Below are positions 32,844 to 41,301 of a stretch of DNA of 64,000 nt, in pieces. The notes under the pieces are model-generated. The model was not told the DNA's origin, searched no databases, and saw only the letters and a program-made list of their open reading frames with translations. Origin of the DNA: DATBLE01 sp963837265 (GTDB taxonomy: Bacteria; Actinomycetota; Thermoleophilia; Gaiellales; Gaiellaceae); the NCBI GenBank assembly GCA_963837265.1, contig CAWIMQ010000006.1:682001-746000 (forward strand), given 5' to 3'. The translations under genes were made by a program, and so were the position numbers. Position 1 is the first letter of the stretch. Each line of letters starts with the position of its first letter.

Positions 32844-35306
32844 GTGCGCGGGCGAGCCCGGACGGGAGGTGTCGAGGGAAACGAACGGCTGACCGCCGCG
32901 ACCGCGGTCGTGTTGATCGTCCTGCTCGCGGTCGAGGGCGTGACGATCCTGTTCCGGCAGCCGCTCCTCTCCGCACACGTCTTCGTCGGGATGCTGCTGA
33001 TCCCGCCGGTGGCGGTGAAGCTGGCCAGCACCGGCTACCGGTTCCTGCGCTACTACCAGCGCCGGCGAGCGTACGTGGCCAAGGGCCCGCCCAACCCGCT
33101 GATGCGCTTCGTCGTCGCGCCGGTGTTGGTGGTCTCGACGGTCGGGATCTTCGCGAGCGGAGTCGCGATGTTCGCCCTCGGCCGGCGGACCGGGCTCGTG
33201 ATGGGCGTGCACAAGGCGAGCTTCGTCGTCTGGATCTTCGCGATGGGCATCCACGTGCTCGTGTACCTCCGGCGCCTTCCGGCACTCCTGTTCTCCGAGC
33301 GGAGGACACGCGGGGCGACGCTCCGGGTGGGCACGCTCGGAGCAGCGCTCGCCGCCGGCCTGGTCGTCGCGACCGTGACCTTGCCTCTGGCCCGGCCCTG
33401 GCTGCACCGGTCGCACGAGGAGGAGGGCGACGCTGCGCGGATCCTCCCGGCGGCGCCGGCGACACCGCTCGGGCCTGCCTCGCGTCGAGTCCGGCGGGTG
33501 GCGGGCGCCCCGGCGACTCCGGCGGCGCGTGCGCTCGGCCTGCCGCCGGTCCCGCCCGGTCCCGTGCCCGGCTACGTGCTGATCGCCGACCGGAACGCGA
33601 ACAAGCTCCTGATCGTCTCGCCCTCGAAGCGCATCGTCTGGCAGTTTCCCCGGCCGGGGGACCTGCGTCCCGGGCAGTCGTTCCACGACCCCGACGACGC
33701 CTTCTTCGTCCCCGGCTTTCGCCGCATCGTCACGAACGAGGAGTTCAACGACACCATCGCGCAGATCGACGTCCGGACCCACCGGCTCGTGTGGAGCTAC
33801 GGGCACGCGGGAGTGGCCGGGGCGGCCGCGGGCGAGCTCTCCAACCCCGACGACGCGTACGTGTGGCCGAACCGCACGATCACGGTCGCGGACATCAGGA
33901 ACTGCCGTGTCCTGCGGCTGAGCCCGGCCGGCCGCACGATCGGCGAGATCGGCGGCTCCGGCTGCGCGCACGACCCGCCCGGGTCCCTGTCCTCACCGAA
34001 CGGCGCGACGCCCCTGCCGGACGGCGGAATGCTCGTCACCGAGATCGGCGGCTGGGTCGACCGCCTGGACGAGCGCGGCCGGCTGGTCTTCTCGGTCCGC
34101 ACGCCGACGACGTACCCCTCCGACGCGCAGCTGCTCCCGGACGGCAACCTGCTCGTCGCCGGGTTCGACACGCCGGGGCGGGTGGACGAGATCACGCCCC
34201 GGGGGCGCATCGTCTGGACCTACGGGCCGCAGTCCGGGCCGGGGGCGCTCGACCGGCCGTCGCTCGCCGTCCGCTGGCCGAACGGGATGATCGCGATCAC
34301 CGACGACTGGCACCACCGGATCGTCGTCGTCGATCCCCGGTCGAAGCGGATCGTGTGGCAATACGGCCGGCTCGGCGTGCCCTCGGCGGCGGACGGATAT
34401 CTGTCGAAGCCGGACGGGCTCGACCTCCTCCCGGCCGGGCTGACGTCGCCGCCGCGCCGGCCGCCGCTCGCGGTTCGCCGGATCGGCACCCTGCCGGCGC
34501 CGGAGTCGCGGCTCGCCGCGGCCGGGCTCGGGGACGGACGCGTGGTCGTCGCCGGCGGGCTCGCCGGCGGTGCCTCTTCGCGCAGTGTGCTGCTCGGCCC
34601 GCCCCAGCGGCTGCGGACGGCGGGCACGCTGCCGGTCGCGACCCACGACGCCGCCCTGGCGCTGTCGGGAAGCGCCGCGTATCTCCTGGGCGGCGGCGAG
34701 GCCGTCTCCACGGATGCGGTCGTCCGGATCGACCCGCGTACCGGCGCGACCCGCCCCGCCGGATCGCTCGGTGAGCCGCTGTCCGATCTCGGAGCCGTCA
34801 GCGCCGGCGGCAAGGCCTACCTCGTCGGCGGCTACACGGGCACCCGGTTCGCCACGGCCGTGCTCCGCTTCCGGCCCGGCGGCTCGCCGGCCCTCGTCGC
34901 CCGCCTGCCGTCCGGGCTCCGGTACGCGGGCGTGGCGGCGATCGGAGGGACGATCTACGTCGCCGGGGGCGTGACCACCTCAGGCGAGACCGACGCGGTG
35001 CTTTCGGTCGACCCGCACCGCCACAGCGTCCGCCTCGTCGCCAGGCTCCCGGAGCCGGTCGCGCACGCACCCCTGGCCGCGCTTCGCGGCTCGCTCTACC
35101 TCGTCGGCGGTACCGGAGCGGCAGGACGGCCGCTCGACGGGATCCTGCGGATCGACCCGTCCTCGGGCACGGTCACGGTCGCGGGCCGGCTGCCCGAGCC
35201 GCTCGCCGACTCGGCGGCCGTCGCCGCGGGCGGCCGCGTGATCGTCCTGGGCGGCGCGGGTGCGTCCGCGTCGAGCGCGGTGCTCGCACTCGAGCCGCGC
35301 CGCTGA
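32844..35306 (+). CDS. Membrane (b-type cytochrome-like) protein fused to beta-propeller and kelch repeats
   Basis: About 820 residues. Residues 15-190 hold four membrane helices with histidines (LLSAHVFVGML, GVHKASFVVW, GIHVLVY) resembling a cytochrome b561-like domain. A Pro/Ala-rich linker is followed by a PQQ/NHL-like propeller (repeats such as RIVWQFPRPGD, RLVWSYGHAG, RIVWTYGPQ, RIVWQYGRLG) and then five to six kelch-like blades (YLVGGYTG, IYVAGGVTT, LYLVGGTGA). The propellers would lie outside the membrane. The GTG at 32844 is one of two close candidates (also 32835); the start is uncertain. Its position beside the flavinylation cluster suggests a shared redox role, which is inference. 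Confidence 0.78.
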   Translation: MRGRARTGGVEGNERLTAATAVVLIVLLAVEGVTILFRQPLLSAHVFVGMLLIPPVAVKLASTGYRFLRYYQRRRAYVAKGPPNPLMRFVVAPVLVVSTVGIFASGVAMFALGRRTGLVMGVHKASFVVWIFAMGIHVLVYLRRLPALLFSERRTRGATLRVGTLGAALAAGLVVATVTLPLARPWLHRSHEEEGDAARILPAAPATPLGPASRRVRRVAGAPATPAARALGLPPVPPGPVPGYVLIADRNANKLLIVSPSKRIVWQFPRPGDLRPGQSFHDPDDAFFVPGFRRIVTNEEFNDTIAQIDVRTHRLVWSYGHAGVAGAAAGELSNPDDAYVWPNRTITVADIRNCRVLRLSPAGRTIGEIGGSGCAHDPPGSLSSPNGATPLPDGGMLVTEIGGWVDRLDERGRLVFSVRTPTTYPSDAQLLPDGNLLVAGFDTPGRVDEITPRGRIVWTYGPQSGPGALDRPSLAVRWPNGMIAITDDWHHRIVVVDPRSKRIVWQYGRLGVPSAADGYLSKPDGLDLLPAGLTSPPRRPPLAVRRIGTLPAPESRLAAAGLGDGRVVVAGGLAGGASSRSVLLGPPQRLRTAGTLPVATHDAALALSGSAAYLLGGGEAVSTDAVVRIDPRTGATRPAGSLGEPLSDLGAVSAGGKAYLVGGYTGTRFATAVLRFRPGGSPALVARLPSGLRYAGVAAIGGTIYVAGGVTTSGETDAVLSVDPHRHSVRLVARLPEPVAHAPLAALRGSLYLVGGTGAAGRPLDGILRIDPSSGTVTVAGRLPEPLADSAAVAAGGRVIVLGGAGASASSAVLALEPRR

Positions 35307-35310
35307 CGGG

Positions 35311-36429
35311 TCAGAGCAGGCGAGCCGGGTCGAAGAGGCGGAGCTCCGGAGGCTCGCGACCGAGGATCGCCGCGGCGACGAGCTCGCCGCACATCAGCCC
35401 GAGCACGTTGCCGTGGCCGGAGTACCCGCCTGCGACCCAGGCCCGTTCCCGGTCGGGCACCCGGCCGACGACGGGCAGGAAGTCGAGGACGAGCCCGAAG
35501 ATCCCCGCCCAGCGATGGGTGACCGCGACCGGGCGCCCGACCAGCTCGGCGACGAACGACTCGAGCGCGTCCTGGATGGGCGCCGTCACCTCCTCCTCCG
35601 ACGTGAACTCGTCCTGGAGCGCCGAATCGCGGAATCCGCCGGCGAGGATGCGGCCGTCGGGCGTCTGCTGCCAGTAGTCGAAGCCGTGCCGGCCGTAGTG
35701 CGGGCGCTCGAACAGGCGCTCGGCGAGCGCCTCGGTGGCGATCATCTGGCCGCGCGTCGGCACGATCAGCCCCTCGAGCGGTCCGAGCAGGCCGCTCGGG
35801 TAGCCGTCGGTGGCGACCAGCACCTGCCCTGCGTCGAGCTCCTCCAGCGACTCGACCCGGTCGCGCTCCCGGATCTCGACTCCCTCTTCCGCGGCGCGGA
35901 CGGCGAGCCGCCGCACCAGGCGGGCGGGCTGGATCGCCGCGTCGCCCGGGTGGAGGACGGCCGCGCGAAACCGCCCGTCGAGGGGCTCCTCCACCCAGTC
36001 GGCGGCGAAGCCGTCGGCGTGGAGCAGGTCGAGCTCGCGACGGAGCTCGCCCGCCTCCTTCTCGTCGGCGGCCAGCCGGAGGCTGCCGGTGCGCCGGAAG
36101 GCGTCCCCCGCCAGCCCCTCGAGCCGGTCGAGGGCGGCCTCCGTGCGGCGCCAGAGCCGGGCGGCGTTCTCGCGGCCGATCGCCTCGGCGATGACGTCGT
36201 ACGGAGCGGCGACGCCCCTGAGCGCAAACCCTCCGTTTCGGCCGCTCGCCCCCCCGGCGATCTCGCGCCCGTCGTGGAGGCGCACCTTCAGACCTGCCCG
36301 GGCGAGCGCGAGCGCCGCAGCGCAGCCGGTGACGCCGCCGCCGACGACCGCCACGTCGGGCGTTCCGTGGAGCCGGTGCACCGGGATCGACGGCGCCGGG
36401 TCGTCGAGCCAGTAGGGGCGGCCGGGCAC
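35311..36429 (-). CDS. FAD-dependent amine/amino-acid oxidoreductase (DAO family)
   Basis: A 372-residue protein: N-terminal FAD motif VAVVGGGVTGCAAALALARAG, GGASGRNGGFALRG typical of the gamma-glutamylputrescine oxidase/glycine oxidase group, and a C-terminal GGYSGHGNVLGLMCGEL. It would oxidise a primary or secondary amine with FAD. It follows dprA by 9 nt on the same strand. The substrate cannot be told from sequence. Confidence 0.85.
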   Translation of the reverse strand: MPGRPYWLDDPAPSIPVHRLHGTPDVAVVGGGVTGCAAALALARAGLKVRLHDGREIAGGASGRNGGFALRGVAAPYDVIAEAIGRENAARLWRRTEAALDRLEGLAGDAFRRTGSLRLAADEKEAGELRRELDLLHADGFAADWVEEPLDGRFRAAVLHPGDAAIQPARLVRRLAVRAAEEGVEIRERDRVESLEELDAGQVLVATDGYPSGLLGPLEGLIVPTRGQMIATEALAERLFERPHYGRHGFDYWQQTPDGRILAGGFRDSALQDEFTSEEEVTAPIQDALESFVAELVGRPVAVTHRWAGIFGLVLDFLPVVGRVPDRERAWVAGGYSGHGNVLGLMCGELVAAAILGREPPELRLFDPARLL

Positions 36430-36438
36430 TCCGCGACG

Positions 36439-37419
36439 TTACCCGGCCCTGAACGTCCCCGCCGACTCGGTGACGAGGCCGCCGAGCTCGAGCTCGGCCA
36501 GCGCGGCGGCAACCGCCGCCGCGTCGACGGCGAGGGCGCGGACCAGGCCGTCCGCCGAGGCAGGTCCGTCTCGAAGCCGCGCCAGCACCTCCGCGGCGCC
36601 CGCCGAGAGGTCGGGCGCGGGAGGCTCGCGCGCGGCGAGCCCGAACGACTCCAGCACGTCGGCCGCGGCGGTCGCCGCGGTTGCGCCCAACCGGAGCAGC
36701 GCGTTCGTGCCCGCGGACAGGGCGCTCGTGATCTCGCCCGGCACCGCGAACACCTCGCGCCCTTCCTCGAGCGCGAGATCGGCGGTGATCAGTGCGCCGC
36801 TCCGCTCGCGCGCCTCGACGACGACCGTCGCCTGAGCCAGCCCGGCGACGATCCTGTTCCGGGCCGGAAAGCGCCACGGCGCAGGCTCGATTCCCGGCGG
36901 GTACTCGGAGACGACCAGCCCCTCGGCACGGATCCTCCGCGCGAGCTCGGCGTGGGCGGCCGGGTAGTTCCGGTCGACACCGCAGCCGAGCACGGCGACG
37001 GTGATGCCGCCTGCCTCGAGCGCACCGCGGTGCGCCTCGCCGTCGATCCCGCGGGCCATGCCGCTGACCACGACGAGCCCTGCGGCGGCGAGCTCCCGTG
37101 CGAGGGCACGCGCCACGTGCGAGCCGTACGGCGAGCAGGCCCGAGCGCCGACGATCGCGACGGCCGGCCGGTCGAGGAGCTCCGTCGGCCCGTCGCCGCG
37201 GAGGAAGAGCCCGGGCGGCGGGTCGAAGATCGCGTCCAGCGCGGCGGGGAAGCCGCGGTCGGAGCGTCCGACCCAGCGAACCGCCTCGGCGGCGAGCCGC
37301 TCGCGATAGGCGCGCTCGTCGAAGCGCTGCAGGAACCGCGCGTACCGCGTGTCCCTCGGCTCCGAGACGACGTGGCCGCCGGTCTCGGCGGCGAAAGCGG
37401 CGAGAGCGAGGTCGCTCAT
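36439..37419 (-). CDS. dprA: DNA-protecting protein DprA/Smf
   Basis: A 326-residue protein with a Rossmann-like DprA core: VAIVGARACSPYG, VVSGMARGIDGEAHRGAL, VLGCGVDRNYP, FPARNRIVAGLA and VVVEARERSGALITADLALEEGRE (loaded-ssDNA site). It ends in a DprA winged-helix (about residues 250-326). DprA loads RecA on incoming single strands in natural transformation. ATG 37419 has GGAGGGAAACGGC upstream. The comM neighbour supports a DNA-uptake or recombination role. Confidence 0.95.
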   Translation of the reverse strand: MSDLALAAFAAETGGHVVSEPRDTRYARFLQRFDERAYRERLAAEAVRWVGRSDRGFPAALDAIFDPPPGLFLRGDGPTELLDRPAVAIVGARACSPYGSHVARALARELAAAGLVVVSGMARGIDGEAHRGALEAGGITVAVLGCGVDRNYPAAHAELARRIRAEGLVVSEYPPGIEPAPWRFPARNRIVAGLAQATVVVEARERSGALITADLALEEGREVFAVPGEITSALSAGTNALLRLGATAATAAADVLESFGLAAREPPAPDLSAGAAEVLARLRDGPASADGLVRALAVDAAAVAAALAELELGGLVTESAGTFRAG

Positions 37420-37457
37420 GCCGTTTCCCTCCCTGGGCTCGTGAAACGGTCGGCAAG

Positions 37458-37487
37458 CCCTTCTAACCATTTCGCGAAGCGAAATGG
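37458..37487 (-). repeat. CCAT...ATGG-TTAG hairpin element, copy 1 (comM-dprA gap)
   Basis: On the minus strand a 9-bp stem CCATTTCGC/GCGAAATGG with a 3-nt loop is followed directly by TTAGAAGGG. It lies between the comM stop and the dprA start. Two further hairpins with the same frame but different stems occur at 59194-59229 and 59267-59288. Confidence 0.6.
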
Positions 37488-37489
37488 CC

Positions 37490-38954
37490 TCATACGCCGT
37501 CCAGCTCCCGGGGCGAGCGGTAGCCGAGCGCCTCGGCGACATGCTCGGGGAGGACGGTCTCGGATCCGGCGAGGGCCGCTACGGTGCGCGACACGCGCGA
37601 CACGCGGGACGCGGCCGCGGCCGGAGAGCGGCAGGCGCTCAACGGCGCGCCCGAGCAGCTCGTCCGCCTCCGCCGTTCGCGGGGGCGTGTGGACGGCAAG
37701 GAGGTCGCGGGCCGCCTCCACTCGCTCTGCCACGCCGGCGGTCGCCTCGGCGGGGCCGGCGGCGAGCTCCTCCGCACGCGGCCTCGGGACGGTCACGACG
37801 AGGTCGAAGCGGTCGAGGAGCGCACGGGAGAGCTTGTCGCGGAACGATGCGATCCGCTGGGGGGAGCACGAGCACTCGGCAGCCGGATCACCCCTTGCGC
37901 CGCACGGACACAGGTTCATCGTGGCGATCAGCTGAAACCGAGCAGGGTAGACCGCGCGGCCCTCGACGCGGACGACGCTGACGACCCCGTCCTCGAGCGG
38001 CTGGCGCAATGCCTCGAGCGCAGGGCGCATGAACTCGGGCAGCTCGTCGAGAAGCAAGACGCCCCGATGGGCAAGGCTCACCTCTCCGGGCCTGGCGCTC
38101 TTTCCCCCGCCCACGATCGACGCCGTCGAGGCGCTGTGGTGCGGGGCCCGGAACGGCGGGTCACGGACGAGCGGGCAGCCGGGCGAGAGCATTCCCGCGA
38201 CCGAGTGGATGCGGGTCACCTCGAGCGCCTCGTCGGGCGCGAGCGGCGGAAGCAGCCCCGGCAGACGCCGCGCAAGCATCGTCTTCCCGGTTCCGGGAGG
38301 ACCGGCGAGCAGGAGGTTGTGACCGCCGGCGGCTGCGATCTCGAGTGCTCTCCTGGCCCGCTCCTGGCCGCGGACGTCCGTGAGGTCGGGGTACGCGGGC
38401 GGCGGTGCCGGGCCGTCGCCGGGCGCCTCGTACACCTGGGGCTCCGCCTCGCCACGCAGGTACGCCGCCGCTTCCGCCAGGTGGGCGAGCGGCACGGGCT
38501 CGATGCCGGCGAGCGCCGCCTCCGGCGCCGACTCGGCGGCGCACAGAAGCCGCTCGACGCCGGCGCGACGCGCTCCTTCCGCGGCGGCGAGAACGCCGCC
38601 GACCGGGCGGACGCGCCCGTCGAGCGCGAGCTCGCCGACCGCGGCGTGGCCTTCCAGGCAGCCCGCCGGAAGCTGGTGCGATGCGGCGAGGACGGCCAGC
38701 GCGATCGGCAGGTCGAAGCCCGAGCCCTCCTTGCGCAGCCCTGCCGGGGCGAGGTTCACCGTGATCCGGCGCACCGGGAACTCGAGCTCCGCCGAGGCGA
38801 TTCCGCTCCGGACGCGGTGCTTCGCCTCCTGGCAGGCGCGGTCGGCGAGCCCGACGATCGTGAACCCGGGCACACCCAGCTCGACGTGAGCCTCGACCTC
38901 CACCCGGCGTGCGTCGAGGCCGACCAGCGCATGGGTGAGCGTCCGTGCGAGCAC
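37490..38954 (-). pseudogene. comM: ComM (YifB/Mg-chelatase-like AAA helicase), frameshifted near its 3' end
   Basis: From GTG 38954 (MLARTLTHALVGLDARRVEVE) the frame encodes a normal ComM: Lon-protease-like N-domain, then the AAA core with GPPGTGKTMLARRLPGLLPP, GVLLLDELPEFM, and a Cys cluster (NLCPCGARGD...CSC). At LPLSGRGR (about 37620) similarity moves to the next frame, which continues SRVSRTVAALAG...LPEHVAEALGYRSPREL and stops at 37490. One extra base in the run of GC-rich repeats at 37605-37625 explains it. Either the gene has lost its last 40 residues or the consensus sequence has an error. ComM helps branch migration during transformation. Confidence 0.85.
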
Positions 38955-38983
38955 GCTCCCATGGAAGCGGCAGAGGTGTGACG

Positions 38984-40108
38984 CTAGGCGCGCGCGATCA
39001 GAACGTCTTCGTAAAACTCGCCCGCGCGCCGGCCGGTCCGGCGGTTGACGTGGCGGCGCAACCGCTCGACCAGCACGAGGCCGGCGCGGTCCAGGATCTC
39101 CGGGTAGAGGTTGCGGCGGTCGTCGACGACGACCGCAACCACCGCACCCGGCCCGAGCGAGCCGCAGACGCCCGCCAGGACGGCCGCGACGGCCTCCGAG
39201 TAGGCCGCGAGCGCGGTCTTGCCCGTCCCGCGTTCGGCGGCGCCGACCTCGAGCTCGCGCAGGTCGTCGAGGCCGAGCAGCTCGTAGGCGTAGCGGTGCT
39301 GCTCGTGGTAGTCGATCAGCCCCGGGTACGGCGGCGAGGTGACGACGGCGTCGAAGCGATCGTCGAGCGCGAGATCGCGCGCGTCCGCGTGAAGGACGGT
39401 CGCCGCCCGCGTCCGGTCGCGAACGCGGGCGAACTCCTTGATCCGCGCCAGGGTATCGAGCGCGTAGCGACGCAGGAAGTGCTCGGCGCGCTCGACCGGG
39501 CGGCACTCCCGCCGGTGCTTGTGGCACCAGTACGGCCCCGTCTGCGGCTCGCGCGGGAAGTCGAGGTCGAAGTGCGTGGTCAGCCGCGCCGAGCGCGCGG
39601 CGCGCGCGAGGACGACCCTGAGGACGTCCTCGTGTGCATAGTCCGTGACGATCGAGCGAAAGGCGAGCAGCTCGCGGGCGGCCCGGGGCGCGAACCACCG
39701 GCCGATGTAGCCGTGTCCCAGGGACAGTCCCTGGAACGAAGCTTCCACAGCCGGCAGGCGCGAGAGCGCGTCCCGGATCTCCTTCTCCAGGACGAACTCG
39801 TTGTAGCGGGCGGTCTTCACCCGCATCAGCAGGCAGTTGAAGGCGGCCACGTCGACACCGGTCGCATCGCGGCCGCTCTCGAGGGACTGGACGAGCGTCG
39901 TCCCCGAGCCCGCGAACGGGTCGAGGACGCGGCCGCCCGCCGGGACGTAGCGGGTCAGCAGCGTCTCGACGAGCTGGGGAACGAACTTGCCGAGGTACGG
40001 GTGGAGCCGATGGACGTGCTTCGTCCGCTCGCGCTCGGGCAGCTCCCGCTCGGACCACGAGAGCTCGAGGTCGATCTCGGCGTAGAGAGCATCCTGCGTC
40101 CGCGCCAC
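38984..40108 (-). CDS. Orphan DNA methyltransferase (N4/N6 amino type)
   Basis: A 374-residue protein. LHPYLGKFVPQL leads into the AdoMet motif VLDPFAGSGTT (about residue 60), and the catalytic motif TSPPYPGLIDYHEQH comes near residue 255. TSPPY favours cytosine-N4 methylation. A CHKH...C-X pattern in the middle (CHKHRRECRP) might bind zinc. No restriction enzyme gene is adjacent, so it may be an orphan regulatory or protective enzyme. GTG 40108. It sits with htpX between yraN and comM, which are usually neighbours. Confidence 0.82.
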   Translation of the reverse strand: MARTQDALYAEIDLELSWSERELPERERTKHVHRLHPYLGKFVPQLVETLLTRYVPAGGRVLDPFAGSGTTLVQSLESGRDATGVDVAAFNCLLMRVKTARYNEFVLEKEIRDALSRLPAVEASFQGLSLGHGYIGRWFAPRAARELLAFRSIVTDYAHEDVLRVVLARAARSARLTTHFDLDFPREPQTGPYWCHKHRRECRPVERAEHFLRRYALDTLARIKEFARVRDRTRAATVLHADARDLALDDRFDAVVTSPPYPGLIDYHEQHRYAYELLGLDDLRELEVGAAERGTGKTALAAYSEAVAAVLAGVCGSLGPGAVVAVVVDDRRNLYPEILDRAGLVLVERLRRHVNRRTGRRAGEFYEDVLIARA

Positions 40109-40222
40109 GACGACTGGTTCGCGAACGGCGCCCGAACTCCTGGTCCTGTTCCCTCGACGCCGCGCTCTACCTGCACGGGCACGGCGCAGAAACGGCTTGC
40201 CGTCAGCAGGAGACGCGAGCGA

Positions 40223-40272
40223 AGCGAGCGAGCGGAGGAGAGGGCGCGCGGGGGAACCAGGGGTTCCCCCGC
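40223..40272 (-). terminator. Terminator-like repeat module after htpX (copy 1)
   Basis: On the minus strand, 4 nt after the htpX stop, an 11-bp stem with a 3-nt loop (40248-40272; core AACC-CCT-GGTT) is followed by a 22-nt purine/pyrimidine-biased tail (40223-40244) that is identical to that of the module at 42939-42989. It probably ends the htpX transcript. Confidence 0.65.
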
Positions 40273-40276
40273 GGTC

Positions 40277-41149
40277 TTAGGCGAGTCCCCTGTTCCGGTC
40301 GTACTCGCGCAGGCGCTGGATCCGCGCCTCGAGCGGCGGGTGCGTCGAGAACAGGTTCGCGACGCCGACCGCCTTCAGCGGGTTGACGATGTACAGCGAC
40401 GAGGTCGCCGGGTTGACCTGCATCGGCACCGCCCGGCGCCCGCGCTCGAGCGTCTCGAGCGCCTCCGCGAGAGGCTCGCCGGTGCCGAGCATCCGAGCCG
40501 CCGTCGCGTCGGCGAGGTACTCGCGCTGGCGGGAGACTGCGAGCTGGAGCAGCGTCGCCGCCAGCGGGGCGACGATGATCGTCGCCAGGAGCCCGATCGC
40601 CCCCAGCGGGTTGTCGCGGTCGTCGCCCCCGAACATCCCGATGAAGAAGAAGATGTTCCCGACCGCCGAGATCGCGCCGGCGATCATCGCCGCGATCGAC
40701 GAGACCAGGATGTCGCGGTTCTTGATGTGGCCGAACTCGTGCGCGAGCACGCCCTTGATCTGGTCACGAGGCATGTACTGGAGCAGCCCCTGCGTGACCG
40801 CGATCGCGCTGTGCTCGGCGTTGCGCCCGGTCGCGAACGCGTTCGGCTGGTCGGAGGGGATCAGGTAGACCCGTGGCTTGGGCAGGTCGTAGAGCTGCGC
40901 GAGCTCGCCGACGATCCGGTGCAGCTCGGGCTGCTCCGACTCCGAGACCTGCTGCGCCCGGGCGGATCTGATCGCGAACTTGTCCGAGCCCCAGTAGGCG
41001 GCGAAGTTCATGATCACCGAGAAGACGACGAAGAACCAGAGGAAGGCGCCGCCGATCGCGGCTCCGACTCCGATGAACAGCGCCGTCAGCCCGGCGAGCA
41101 GAAGCCAGGTACGGGCTTTCGTGCTGAAGCTTGCTCTGTTGACGTTCAC
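40277..41149 (-). CDS. htpX: HtpX-family membrane zinc metalloprotease (M48)
   Basis: A 290-residue protein: two N-terminal helices (residues 14-55), the zinc site VLAHEFGHIKNRD, two further helices, and the third ligand in SRQREYLADATAARM. It ends with FSTHPPLEARIQRLREY, as HtpX does. It degrades misfolded membrane proteins. GTG 41149 has AAAGGAG 4 nt upstream. A hairpin overlaps that ribosome site, which could control translation. The gene ends at a terminator-like module. Confidence 0.95.
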   Translation of the reverse strand: MNVNRASFSTKARTWLLLAGLTALFIGVGAAIGGAFLWFFVVFSVIMNFAAYWGSDKFAIRSARAQQVSESEQPELHRIVGELAQLYDLPKPRVYLIPSDQPNAFATGRNAEHSAIAVTQGLLQYMPRDQIKGVLAHEFGHIKNRDILVSSIAAMIAGAISAVGNIFFFIGMFGGDDRDNPLGAIGLLATIIVAPLAATLLQLAVSRQREYLADATAARMLGTGEPLAEALETLERGRRAVPMQVNPATSSLYIVNPLKAVGVANLFSTHPPLEARIQRLREYDRNRGLA

Positions 41150-41158
41150 GGAACTCCT

Positions 41159-41190
41159 TTCGGCTGAACGCTGGTTCACGAACAGCCGAA
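41159..41190 (-). promoter_or_regulatory. Leader hairpin next to the htpX ribosome binding site
   Basis: TTCGGCTG (minus-strand 41190-41183) pairs with CAGCCGAA (41166-41159) over a 16-nt loop, and the 3' arm runs straight into AAAGGAG. Such a hairpin could hide the ribosome site; HtpX is a stress protease, so temperature or stress control is possible but unproven. Confidence 0.4.
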
Positions 41191-41301
41191 GGTTTCTCCC
41201 GCCCGGGATGTGGGGGCCGGCGTGTCCGGGCCCCGTCCTTCGCTGGACAGGGCCGTTCTGACGAACATCGCCCGTTCGGGGATAGTGCCCCTCGGCGAGA
41301 T

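Noticed and set aside
38984..40108. A restriction-modification system
   Set aside because: The neighbours are htpX and comM; no endonuclease or specificity gene is present on either side.
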